Translations under genes and position numbers: made by a program
The notes under the pieces: generated by a model
Databases searched by the model: none
Told to the model about the DNA's origin: nothing
What the model saw: the letters and a program-made list of their open reading frames with translations, nothing else
Assembly: GCF_000150955.2 (NCBI RefSeq)
Contig: NC_011681.1
Coordinates: forward strand, 605,501-669,500
Direction of reading: 5' to 3'
Source of the DNA: Phaeodactylum tricornutum CCAP 1055/1
Lineage: Eukaryota; Bacillariophyta; Bacillariophyceae; Surirellales; Neidiaceae
Length of the DNA stretch: 64,000 bases
Shown: positions 1-8,281 of the stretch, one piece after another
Layout of the letters: each line of letters opens with the position of its first letter
How positions within the stretch are numbered: the stretch's first letter is position 1

Positions 1-137
1 TGTATCTTACCGGGCTTCTTCAAGTCGTCTTTTCATGAGTGGGGTATTCATCCTTCACGCACTATGAAGGTTGATGCATTGTACAATTTGCTAAAGTGTA
101 CTATTTATCGGAACAACAACCGAGTTGCGCTATAGAC

Positions 138-515
138 CTAGTTTCCTAGCACGTCCTGGTTTTCCTTTCTCCAATTCTCCATCGCATTCTGTACTTCTTT
201 CAGCAGATGGTCTGTCTCGCTTCCCAAGTCTTCAATTGCATTTGATAAAACTTCAGTTGGAGAAGTATGGCTGCTGTTTGTTTGGACTTTTAGCTCCATA
301 TAATTTATAAGCGGATGGGGGTGGATGTAACCAGCAAAGCGAACACCAGGATCGCGAAGAAGCTGCATTCGCAATAAGTTCAGAACTGTGTGATCTTCTT
401 TATTGAGTCGGAAGGTACCGGCGTTTGTCACTTTTGTGTCAGTGGTGTAGACGATCTTGCGTTCACCACTATCTTCGTCCAACAAAAAGGACGAAGCGCG
501 TTCTGGTGCGTTCAT
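138..515 (-). CDS. RPB11: RNA polymerase II subunit RPB11
   Basis: This 125-residue protein is the RPB11 (POLR2J) subunit, which pairs with RPB3 in the assembly platform of nuclear RNA polymerase II. It starts with MNAPER and has a SFLLDED segment. The hallmark L/RNKEDHT box near residue 38 is followed by LLRDPGVRFAGY and HPL, then an HTSPTEVLSNAI helix, which is the RPB11 layout rather than RPC19. The open frame extends to 527, but the first in-frame ATG is at 515 and the animal protein also begins MNAP. The length matches the family (about 115-120 residues). It is a single exon and is divergent from the phosphoesterase gene at 964. The second conserved helix is slightly longer than in the animal protein. 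I am sure of the family. Confidence 0.93.
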   Translation of the reverse strand: MNAPERASSFLLDEDSGERKIVYTTDTKVTNAGTFRLNKEDHTVLNLLRMQLLRDPGVRFAGYIHPHPLINYMELKVQTNSSHTSPTEVLSNAIEDLGSETDHLLKEVQNAMENWRKENQDVLGN

Positions 516-527
516 GCTCCCAATCAC

Positions 528-963
528 CTCACTTCAAACAGCTGTCCTGTATCACCACTGCCGACTTATGATTTTTATTCGTAGCTCGTTTCAACTTGAA
601 CTCGGTACAACTATTTTCTCTCGCAGTCAGTACGTTTCAACTTGAGCTCAGTACAATTATTTTCTCTCACAGTCAGTCAAAACCCGAAGCAGCTTGTTTT
701 CCTTCTGCAGAGGGATAGCGTATTGAACGATAACTTGTGCCATCGGCTTCCGCTTGTAGACGCCTTGCTTCGAAGTGAGAAGGTCATACAATCATCTAGC
801 TAGATAAACCAAGTCCACTTATCCTCTTGTCTATTGGGTAATAAATGTCTTATACGAATGTTAAATATTGTGCATCACAGAATAAACTGTTTGCAACTTT
901 TCGACAAAAAATTCAGAAATCCTGTGTCAACCATCGCTTCAGTCAGGATCTTTGTGAAAAGTC
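528..963. promoter_or_regulatory. Divergent intergenic region RPB11 / phosphoesterase
   Basis: These bases separate two divergent genes and should hold both promoters. They contain a 46-bp tandem duplication (listed separately). Each copy ends in a CAGTCAGT element related to the ACTGTCA motif seen in other gaps of this window. I see no TATA box that I would defend. Confidence 0.4.
587..678. repeat. Two-copy 46-bp imperfect tandem repeat
   Basis: Copy 1 (587-632) and copy 2 (633-678) both begin CGTTTCAACTTGA and run through a TATTTTCTCTC tract to CAGTCAGT, with a few substitutions between them. The repeat lies in the promoter gap between RPB11 and the phosphoesterase. It duplicates any element that the unit carries. 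Confidence 0.85.
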
Positions 964-2202
964 ATGGTGCATATAAAACACACTATTTCACTTTGGCTGA
1001 TACTGGCGTCATCGTTTGGAAGCGATTGTCTATGCCGTGCCTTTGTTCCGAGAAGGGGCGATCTTGTGTTAAAGTCTTATAGTGTGCATTCGCCACAACT
1101 CAATTTCCAGCGCAGCGCCCTCTCTGTGCTTCCAGTAACGGAACTAGAAAAGATTAAAAGAGTATACTGCATCTCTGATCTCCATACAGACCACATTGAT
1201 AATTTGAAATGGTTGCGAAACCAAGTTTCTGGTTCAAGCCTCAAAGAAACTGACCTTGTTGTTGTTGCCGGTGATATTTCACATGAATACAATCGCCTTA
1301 CCGAAACCCTTCAAGTTTTGCGCCAGCGATGTCAAGTTTTCTTTATTGCCGGAAACCATGAAGCCTGGCTCACAAAGGAGGACCCTCGGTCATCCATGAA
1401 AAAGCTGCAACTCGTCGAAGCGGTCTGCGAGAAAATAGGTGTGCACACCAAGCCAATTTATGTAAACGGAAATTACCCTCTGTGGATTGCTCCTACACAC
1501 TCGTGGTACGATGGAACGTTATCTTTTGACGAAATTCTCAGCAAAGGCTTTAACGAATGGCCGTGGGTTGACTTTGTGCGTTGCGAATGGTCTCCAGATC
1601 GGTTTCCAGCATTTCCAAAGTCATCAGGACGGGGAAGAATACCACAAGGCTTAGTCGAACATTTTCTTGAATTGAATGAACCCTTCCTCCAATATTTACA
1701 AGAACAAATATCCGCTGGGGAAGCTGTCCTGACGGTTTCGCATTTTTTGCCCAATAAACAATGTCTTCCAGATTGGTGCGACTTGAAATCTTCCAGTTTC
1801 GATGCAGGCGGGTGGCTCGATCACGGTGCAGGCGGCATGAGCGCCAAATTTGCCAAGGTTGCAGGGTCGAAACTTATTGACAACCAATTGCGTTCTTTAA
1901 AATTACCAGGGGCGACAAAACATTTGCATTTGTTTGGGCATTCCCACCGTCCGAAGGACTTCACGTTTGATGGTCTCCGTTATATCCACAACCCTCTTGG
2001 CAAACCAAGAGAGCGAGCCTTGCACATGATATCTCCAAATGTCAATTTTCAACTTCTCTGGAATACAAAAACGGGAGAGGTAGCGGGAAAGCCGGTGATT
2101 TGTTACTGGGAGGAAGAAGGTGGGGGTGTTGAGAAACTTAGGGAAAGACTTGAAAAGAATCGGCAGAAAGTTTCATCCAGGCAATACAAGGACGGTATTT
2201 AG
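964..2202 (+). CDS. Plastid-type calcineurin-like metallophosphoesterase
   Basis: This 412-residue protein belongs to the calcineurin-like (metallophosphoesterase) superfamily. The metal-binding motifs appear in order: SDLHTDH (residues 71-77), GDISHE (about 103), GNHEAW (about 129) and GHSHRP (about 325). The N-terminus is hydrophobic (SLWLILASSFGS) and followed by CRAFVP. This fits a signal peptide cleaved before a Phe, the ASAFAP-type bipartite signal of diatom plastid proteins. The ATG at 964 keeps the presequence intact. It is a single exon. Upstream lies the shared gap with RPB11; downstream is 0.9 kb without a clear gene. The substrate cannot be read from the sequence, since this fold covers phosphoproteins, nucleotides and other phosphoesters. 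The fold is certain; plastid targeting is an inference. Confidence 0.88.
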   Translation: MVHIKHTISLWLILASSFGSDCLCRAFVPRRGDLVLKSYSVHSPQLNFQRSALSVLPVTELEKIKRVYCISDLHTDHIDNLKWLRNQVSGSSLKETDLVVVAGDISHEYNRLTETLQVLRQRCQVFFIAGNHEAWLTKEDPRSSMKKLQLVEAVCEKIGVHTKPIYVNGNYPLWIAPTHSWYDGTLSFDEILSKGFNEWPWVDFVRCEWSPDRFPAFPKSSGRGRIPQGLVEHFLELNEPFLQYLQEQISAGEAVLTVSHFLPNKQCLPDWCDLKSSSFDAGGWLDHGAGGMSAKFAKVAGSKLIDNQLRSLKLPGATKHLHLFGHSHRPKDFTFDGLRYIHNPLGKPRERALHMISPNVNFQLLWNTKTGEVAGKPVICYWEEEGGGVEKLRERLEKNRQKVSSRQYKDGI

Positions 2203-3090
2203 ATGGAATAGGAAGATTCACTGTCAGTTGTCTTGAGAAGCAGCAGAGATGAAAGCATTAACAGTCACAAGCACATCAATGAGCTCAGAAAAGATGTAAA
2301 TAAACCTTATTTGTGCTGACAAACTTGCAAAGTGAAATGCTACTGCTGCCATGCTCCTGAGTTGTGACAATGGACAAAGCCACACAAAACGGATGTAAAC
2401 AATGTTTGGCGGTTGTCATATTTGAGTCACACTGCCGTCAAAGGCCCTCTGTCTCCAACTCAATTACCACCTTGTCACACGGAGAAGAAAATGCAGACAT
2501 CTCTTCTCCGTTGTTTGTGAGGGCAAAGGTTTGACCATGAGGGAGTGCTGCAATAAGTAATCTATTACTGAAACATCAAATTAGAAGATTCCGGGAATAT
2601 ACCTCCACATTCAAAACAAGGATTTTAATCATTTGAACTTTGACCATACACTCAGAACTGACTGTCCTCACTACCAATACTTCAAAGAAAGCACAGTATT
2701 CAACACTACTAGATGTAGTAACACTTTGGACAATGAACTCTCAGTAAACTTGATGGTTACTTGCGTCATGACTATTTCACTCTTAGCTCAGCAAAAGGGG
2801 TCTTCAGTTAGAAACAAAGTCTGTAGAGACTTGACAGAAACTGCATGTGTACGTGCATATCTGCAATCTTCTGTTTAGATAGAAATCAACAGATGGCAAA
2901 GAAAGATTGCACAGGGATTTGAGTCCTGGATGGATCACAATCGTGAGTCATACGAGTGCTATTGACTGTAACTTCAAATCTTGTAAAATATTCCGTCGAT
3001 GAGAATCAAATTATCACAACGATAGTAATTTGTTACATTTTAACAAACAGGATAGTGGTTCATACGCTCCGAGCGTTCGGTCAACATCCA
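2203..3090. other. Non-coding gap without recognisable gene
   Basis: This stretch holds only short open frames with no family resemblance (the longest, 2633-2878 on +, looks random). It has ACTGTCA at 2220-2226 and a related TTGACTGTAA near 2963, about 130 bp before the RIB7-type start. The frame of the next gene stays open upstream to about 2956, but without an ATG. Confidence 0.5.
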
Positions 3091-3936
3091 ATGCGAATTC
3101 CAAGTCGATTTCGCTCTCTACTTTGTGGCATACTGTGCTCGACTTTGAGTGCAGACGAAGCTTTGAGTAAGACACAAATTCTCGACGTACTAGTTGTCCA
3201 GAATATTGTCACGGAATTAAGAACCGCTCAAAAACAGTTTATGCCAGACGCTGCATCGCCTCTATTTCCTCGCCCCTTTATAACTGCGGCGTATGCCCAA
3301 AGTGTAGATGGAAAATTAGCAGCTTACAACGGCAAAGAAGAAGTCGAGACGACGAGCAACTTTCCTCTCAGTGGTAGTGATTCTTTGCTGCTCACCCACG
3401 CAATACGAGCCTCTCATGACGGTGTACTTATCGGCGGAAAAACACTCTCTATTGACAATCCAAGACTCACGAATAGACTTTGGGATCACGATTCTTTAAA
3501 ACTGCACGCTCAACCGACTTCTATCGTATTGGACACACACCTTAACAACATACAGAGCTTGGGAGATTCGATGAGATTGAAGCATCCCATCATTTGTTGT
3601 AGCAAAGAAGCAGCATCATCGTGCAAAGAGCTTCCCTCTAGTGTGGTGCTTCTTCCTTGTCGATGTTCAAAGAATGGCCAGATTGATTTAGGTGACATGC
3701 TCCACAAACTTTACATTGGATATGGTATAAAATCTTTAATGATTGAAGGTGGTCCGACATTACTCAAGTCGTTTTTGGATGATCAGCTTGTGGACTGTCT
3801 TTGTATAACTATTGCACCCAAATTTCTCGGATCAGGGATTGGCGTGTCCACCAACAAAGGTTACCATCTCCCTGTTTCGACAACTAATTTTTACATCGTT
3901 GGAAAAGACTGTTGTATGATTAGTGTGATTCGGTAA
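3091..3936 (+). CDS. RIB7: RIB7/RibD-C-type 5-amino-6-(ribosylamino)uracil phosphate reductase
   Basis: This 281-residue protein is a stand-alone reductase of the RibD C-terminal/RIB7 family, the NADPH-dependent reduction step of riboflavin synthesis. Visible signatures are AYAQSVDGKLA near residue 70, SDSLLLTHAIRASHDGVLIGGKT, a DNPRL box, and MIEGGPTLLKSFL with a following IAPKFLG. No deaminase domain is attached, as in the fungal and archaeal enzymes and unlike the bacterial RibD fusion. I chose the first in-frame ATG at 3091. The N-terminus (RSLLCGILCSTLSA) is hydrophobic and could be a signal peptide, so plastid import is possible but unproven. A GTG-initiated extension to 2956 is less likely. 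It is a single exon. The family call is strong; the exact substrate order (reduction before deamination) is inferred from relatives. Confidence 0.85.
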   Translation: MRIPSRFRSLLCGILCSTLSADEALSKTQILDVLVVQNIVTELRTAQKQFMPDAASPLFPRPFITAAYAQSVDGKLAAYNGKEEVETTSNFPLSGSDSLLLTHAIRASHDGVLIGGKTLSIDNPRLTNRLWDHDSLKLHAQPTSIVLDTHLNNIQSLGDSMRLKHPIICCSKEAASSCKELPSSVVLLPCRCSKNGQIDLGDMLHKLYIGYGIKSLMIEGGPTLLKSFLDDQLVDCLCITIAPKFLGSGIGVSTNKGYHLPVSTTNFYIVGKDCCMISVIR

Positions 3937-4019
3937 CGATCGGCATTAAAGGTCAATGCATGCAGATTTTATTCAAAGTCCAAAAGAGATCAAGTGGTTG
4001 TTTCTTGAAGTGAGTCACA

Positions 4020-5329
4020 TCACGACGCCAGACCGTCAAGAAGCGCCCAGCAAAGAAGACCAATACTTGCATAACAAAGTATATTGACTGTCACAACAAA
4101 GCTTTTGAACGCCCACATATTCCTTCTTCCAATTCCCGTACCTGTCCATGGGCATCTTCAATACAAGATTGAAAGCACATGATCAGTTTGTGTCCGGCGA
4201 AAGAACTTTCTACATTCAAAGATACAATGGTACTTACAGATGATCGTAATCTTGGATAAGAACGGCACATTCACGACAATAAAGTGCACCGGGAGGACGA
4301 AAGCTCCCCACCTGCTCGTTCCAAAACCAACCCCCTTGACCTGCTTCTTCGTCCACAACGCGGTCCATGAGACCTGGGTCCCTGCACGACACACAGAATA
4401 GCGAAAACAAAACTGCCCCGACAGCCAATCCATATATTGCGATCAACCAAGAGGGCTAAAAAATACATCAGGTCACACAATAAAAGGTTGTCGCCACAAT
4501 CAGAAATATATAAAACTTACCAATCCAAACCTATCATCGAATATTAAAAAAAAAGACACCAGGCCAGCGACACCCATAATCAACGGTAGAGTGACGAAAA
4601 CGCAAAAAGGCCAGCAAGGACCAGCAATTAGGATGGGTGTACCGTCTGCATAGCTGCAAAGTACGAACATGTTCCCAATTCTACGAGCGCAACAGCAGCA
4701 AAACGTATTTATGTCGCGCGAGAGTGTTCCTTGTTCCACTTCTCGTTCCCAAGCGACGGATACTGCATACCTAAAGCGTTTCAATGACAAAAGCTACTTG
4801 AGAACTAAGTTCAATAGCAATATCTCAGCCAAACAGAACTGGCTTACTGTTTTTTCCGTCGGCGCGGTAGAACAGGTGGTTCAACAGCTTGCCCATTGTG
4901 GCTTCTTGCCTGAAAAGCAGCGTCACGCGCAGTCATTGGGGTGTTTAATCTATCTCGTCCTGCGAAGGAGGCTGTGTCGGAGATACTCGGACGAGGATCG
5001 GTAGGTTTCGGTTGCTCTCTGTCACCCATTGCTGCTGCGGGGGCTGAAAGAAAGTTTGGCTGTCAGGGATTCAGCTAGGAAAGAGAATTTGCAACTCCTA
5101 TAATTGATGTATTCTTCATTCTGGTTTTACTCACTGTCAGAGGTATCGCCGTTGCTTCGCAGCGTGGGCAGCACTTTTTTGTCATCGCCATGACTCCGTT
5201 TGGCCGTTTGAACCGGTACACTTCTGGAAGGATCGAGAGAGGACAATATTCATGACCGTTATGAGCCTGTCCGTGGGCAGGATTCTGTCTTCCTGTCATA
5301 ACAGTAGCACAAACTCTGCCATGGTGCAT
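4020..5329 (-). CDS. DHHC-family (palmitoyltransferase-like) membrane protein, five exons
   Basis: I read this as a spliced DHHC-type S-acyltransferase. Proposed introns are 5044-5130, 4681-4847 (or 4771-4847), 4456-4520 and 4156-4237. All join in frame and give about 302 residues. Membrane segments lie around GPCWPFCVFVTLPLIMG, IAIYGLAVGAVLFSLFC and VVTVNILCYASIGLLCW. The cysteine-rich part reads RPPGALYC-RECAVLIQDYDHL|CPWTGTGIG, with the intron splitting the motif. The core is therefore DHLC, with Leu in place of the second His, and the first CxxC pair of the canonical zinc site is missing. The conserved context (RPP, DYDH, CPWTG, IG-RN) still marks the family. The catalytic Cys, Asp and first His are present, so it may be active. 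The start is uncertain: ATGs at 5329, 5299 and 5029 are possible. The N-terminal about 120 residues look disordered. Confidence 0.75.
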
Positions 5330-5591
5330 GATCTCGCCTTTACTACTACTAGTAGGCCTCACCAAAGCTTCTCAAGACAAACAGACGTCCAATCAAAAAG
5401 TAGGTAGTTAAAATGCGAAGTGCTTGATGCGAAGATTCGATGACCGGACACATTTTCCAGTCACGGCTCACAGTCAGAAGAATGTTTACTGTTAGTCCTG
5501 CGAGTCAAATCTTGGGCCAGACGAGCAACAGCGGATCCCCGCACAACAATTGAAACCGGACGAATGCGTAACGCAACACGGTACTTCCACC

Positions 5592-7031
5592 ATGAAGTTT
5601 TGTAAGAATCTGCAACGTGTAGTTGATATCTCAGACCCTGAGTGGGCTCCGTATTGGACTAACTACAAAATGCTGAAGGTATGCCGAGAGAGGAGACGTT
5701 TGTCAAGCTGCCATGCACCATGGAGGGTTCTCGAATTTGTTTCCATCGGTGGTACGAGTGTTTGTTTTCGGGAGTGGTCGGTCAGGCTGACTATTCGCAT
5801 CTATCAGCGGTTATCCGACTCTTATATGTTTTTCGTCTCTGGTCTTCCTCAACTGCATTTTTCATAAGTGGATTGCGAAACTCGTTTCAGATTATGTATT
5901 TCTCTTGAATCTTTGCCACTGTCATCGAATCTCTCTGAATTCGGCGGAACACTAGTTTGACCATGTTGGCCGTAAAATCGCTTCTCACCGTATTGCTGAT
6001 TGCTTTTCTACCAGAAATTAATCAAGGAGTTACCTTCCTTGGTACCGGGTGAGGATACAACCGGAAGAGAGGCCGAAAAAAGGTCACGAGCGCCATCTAC
6101 CGAAGGGCCGAGGTCAGATTCACCCGAGTCATTCGACTCCTCGATGATTGCTTCGACTGGATCTCAGCACCGTGGCGATAGAACAACAGAAAATGAATCT
6201 CATATGACTTCATTCGAACAGGATGATACAGAGGAAGGGACGAATCCTCCTCATGAGGCCGCGTATAGAAAAGAAGAGCTCAATCGTAGTCCTGGTGAAA
6301 TTGCTTTTTTTAAACTGTTGCACACTGAGTTTAAGAAAGCCACGTTCTTTTTTGACAAGGCTCAGCAAGAGTTTATTATTCGAGAAGAACGTGTTCAGGA
6401 AGGAAGCAAAATTATGGAACAACCGAATTCTATCATGGTGAATGAGAAATGGTCCTTGTTGGCGAAGAGTATATACAGACTTTACAAGGATTTACTCCTT
6501 TTCGAAACGTTTGCTATCATGACATACTGCTCCTTTTCGAAGATTCTAAAAAAGCATGACAAAGTGACTGGTCATCAGACTCGAAAAGCATTTATGGCAA
6601 ACGTTGTGAATAAGGCAAATTTCACAAATTATCCAAGAGTTTTGGAGATGATTAGTCGGTGCGAGCATTTGTACGATGGAGTTTCAAATCGTCTTTTACA
6701 AGAAGGAAAGGAAGGTCTGTATGAAGATGAACGCCTCTTTATCAACATGATTGCTCGTTTAAACGAACAAGCCCTTGATACTGCGGAAGGAGAAGGCGCA
6801 CCGGATCGAAAGTCTGGACGTCGTAGTCTTGCTCTTCCGGCCACATATCCACGAGTACAAGAGACCGCTGCAGTGTCAACGCTCCGCTCATTGGTCGAAG
6901 AAAACGACCTACGGGCTTCGGCTGCACATGTCTCCGAAGGTCACGTTGGTGATGATTCGGACGGCGATTCGAAGCGTCCGGCAGATGAGCCCTCATCGCC
7001 GCCTTCGAAACGAAAAAAGGCTTTGAAATAG
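5592..7031 (+). CDS. Stand-alone SPX-domain protein
   Basis: There are two exons, 5592-5678 and 6015-7031, with an intron at 5679-6014 (gtatgc...ctaccag, phase 0). The product has 367 residues. The N-terminus MKFCKNLQRVVDISDPEWAPYWTNYKMLKKLIKEL is the first SPX block, broken by the intron after Lys29 (shown here in two halves by the splice). The second block (EIAFFKLLHTEFKKATFFF) and the third (SIYRLYKDLLLFETFAIMTY, then SKILKKHDKVTG) follow. SPX domains bind inositol pyrophosphates and report phosphate status. No EXS, VTC, RING or transporter domain follows, so this resembles the stand-alone regulators of phosphate starvation. The C-terminus is disordered and ends in a basic PPSKRKKALK, which suggests a nuclear role. 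CACAGTCAG and TTACTGTTA lie about 100-130 bp upstream of the ATG. The linker between blocks 1 and 2 is long and acidic. Confidence 0.9.
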
Positions 7032-7315
7032 CCCCCGGAGCTGGAAGATCTTTTTGTCGCCAGTGGCTATGCAGTGTGCAATGCCTGCCAGTTCCCCGTT
7101 CCGCCCTTGAAACAAAGACATATGGAAGCATGTTGTCTTTATATAGGTTTTGTAAAATTATTTCGTAGAAGTACTCCAAGTTATGAATATAGTCTGTACC
7201 GAGCCTTTTTGAAAGGGAAAATAGACCGAGGTCAAAACGCTGTTATTGTCCGTGGGACATACGGACGAGAAATTGCCCACCAACATTCCGGATCAAAAAC
7301 CATCCACGCTGCAAA

Positions 7316-8254
7316 ATGTGCGGTACAGAAAATAAGCATGTTCTTTGCAGCGGAAGTGTACTACTAGCCAGAGTCAATGGAACCAAAAAAATGGATGTGA
7401 CAATCGTTGTACCTTCCAAGGCTGGAGCCTGGTTAGAAAGAAAAAGCTCTGACTCCGAAAGGGGCGACAATCCCTTGTTTGTCTATGTAATATTGCCGCA
7501 GTCTCGGCTTCTATGGAGAGAAATTCTACCTTGCTTGATGCGCTCGGAGAATAAAGTGTTTCGTGGCCTTGTTCGTGCACTTTTTAAAATGCTGCCTCAA
7601 AAGCAGCTTCTATCATTTCATCCGGTTGATAGCATCGCGGAGAACTCAAGGATGTCTTCATACGAGGTTGACCGTGAATGCTTGTCCCCCATATACAAGA
7701 GAAGACTGAAACGAAAATCTGGGACAGTAACACGACCAATTTTCGTTTGGATAAATCCCACCAATCTGAATAAATTCGAATACACATTTTCGGAGCTTCT
7801 CAATCATTGGGAAAAAAAGCTGATCAAGGCTCAATCCATGGCAGGTTACTGCGCAACACTAGGTGGGGGCTTTTTCATGTGCAACCACTGGACCACGGCG
7901 GTACAGTTGGCCAAAAAGCAGCAAATATTGGCGGCATTAATAGGCGACAACTCCATGTATTACAAATGTGAACTCAATCAAGCGTACAATCATGTTTACG
8001 CTGGCAACTTTAATACGGCCAAACAATTGATACGAAATGTGTATATGTCATCCTTGGCGCAACCTCATGTGGACAATGTTCTGGTCCAAATGTGTTACAG
8101 TGCATGGCTCTTCTGTAATCGAGTGTTTAAGGCCAAGCTTGCTCGGGATGCAAACACTTCGAAAACAGTTGATGATTTCTTGCGTATACGGCTAGTGCAG
8201 GATAGGTCTTGCGATGAGGACTTACAAAGCGCTCGATCGTTGTTAGTCTCTTAA
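7316..8254 (+). CDS. Conserved protein of unknown function with TPR-like C-terminal helices
   Basis: This is a 312-residue single-exon protein that I cannot name. It starts with MCGTENKHVLCSGSVLLAR and an MDVTIVVPSKAGAW strand. A lysine/arginine-rich middle follows, then a glycine turn (ATLGGGFFMCNHWTTA). The paired helices after it (VQLAKKQQILAALIG, CELNQAYNHVYAGNFNTAKQ) have the spacing of a tetratricopeptide-like repeat. The codon pattern, length and ordered core argue for a real gene. A second in-frame Met (MDVTIVV) could be the start. It follows the SPX gene on the same strand by 284 bp; its 3' end is 27 bp from the stop of the convergent dehydratase-dehydrogenase gene. No signal peptide or membrane segment is evident. 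A scaffold role is possible but not shown. Confidence 0.7.
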   Translation: MCGTENKHVLCSGSVLLARVNGTKKMDVTIVVPSKAGAWLERKSSDSERGDNPLFVYVILPQSRLLWREILPCLMRSENKVFRGLVRALFKMLPQKQLLSFHPVDSIAENSRMSSYEVDRECLSPIYKRRLKRKSGTVTRPIFVWINPTNLNKFEYTFSELLNHWEKKLIKAQSMAGYCATLGGGFFMCNHWTTAVQLAKKQQILAALIGDNSMYYKCELNQAYNHVYAGNFNTAKQLIRNVYMSSLAQPHVDNVLVQMCYSAWLFCNRVFKAKLARDANTSKTVDDFLRIRLVQDRSCDEDLQSARSLLVS

Positions 8255-8281
8255 TGTATAGAATAAAGAAATGCAAAGAAT

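Noticed and set aside
6742-7179. A 145-codon frame antisense to the SPX gene
   Set aside because: It is a shadow of the SPX C-terminal coding region with no recognisable content.
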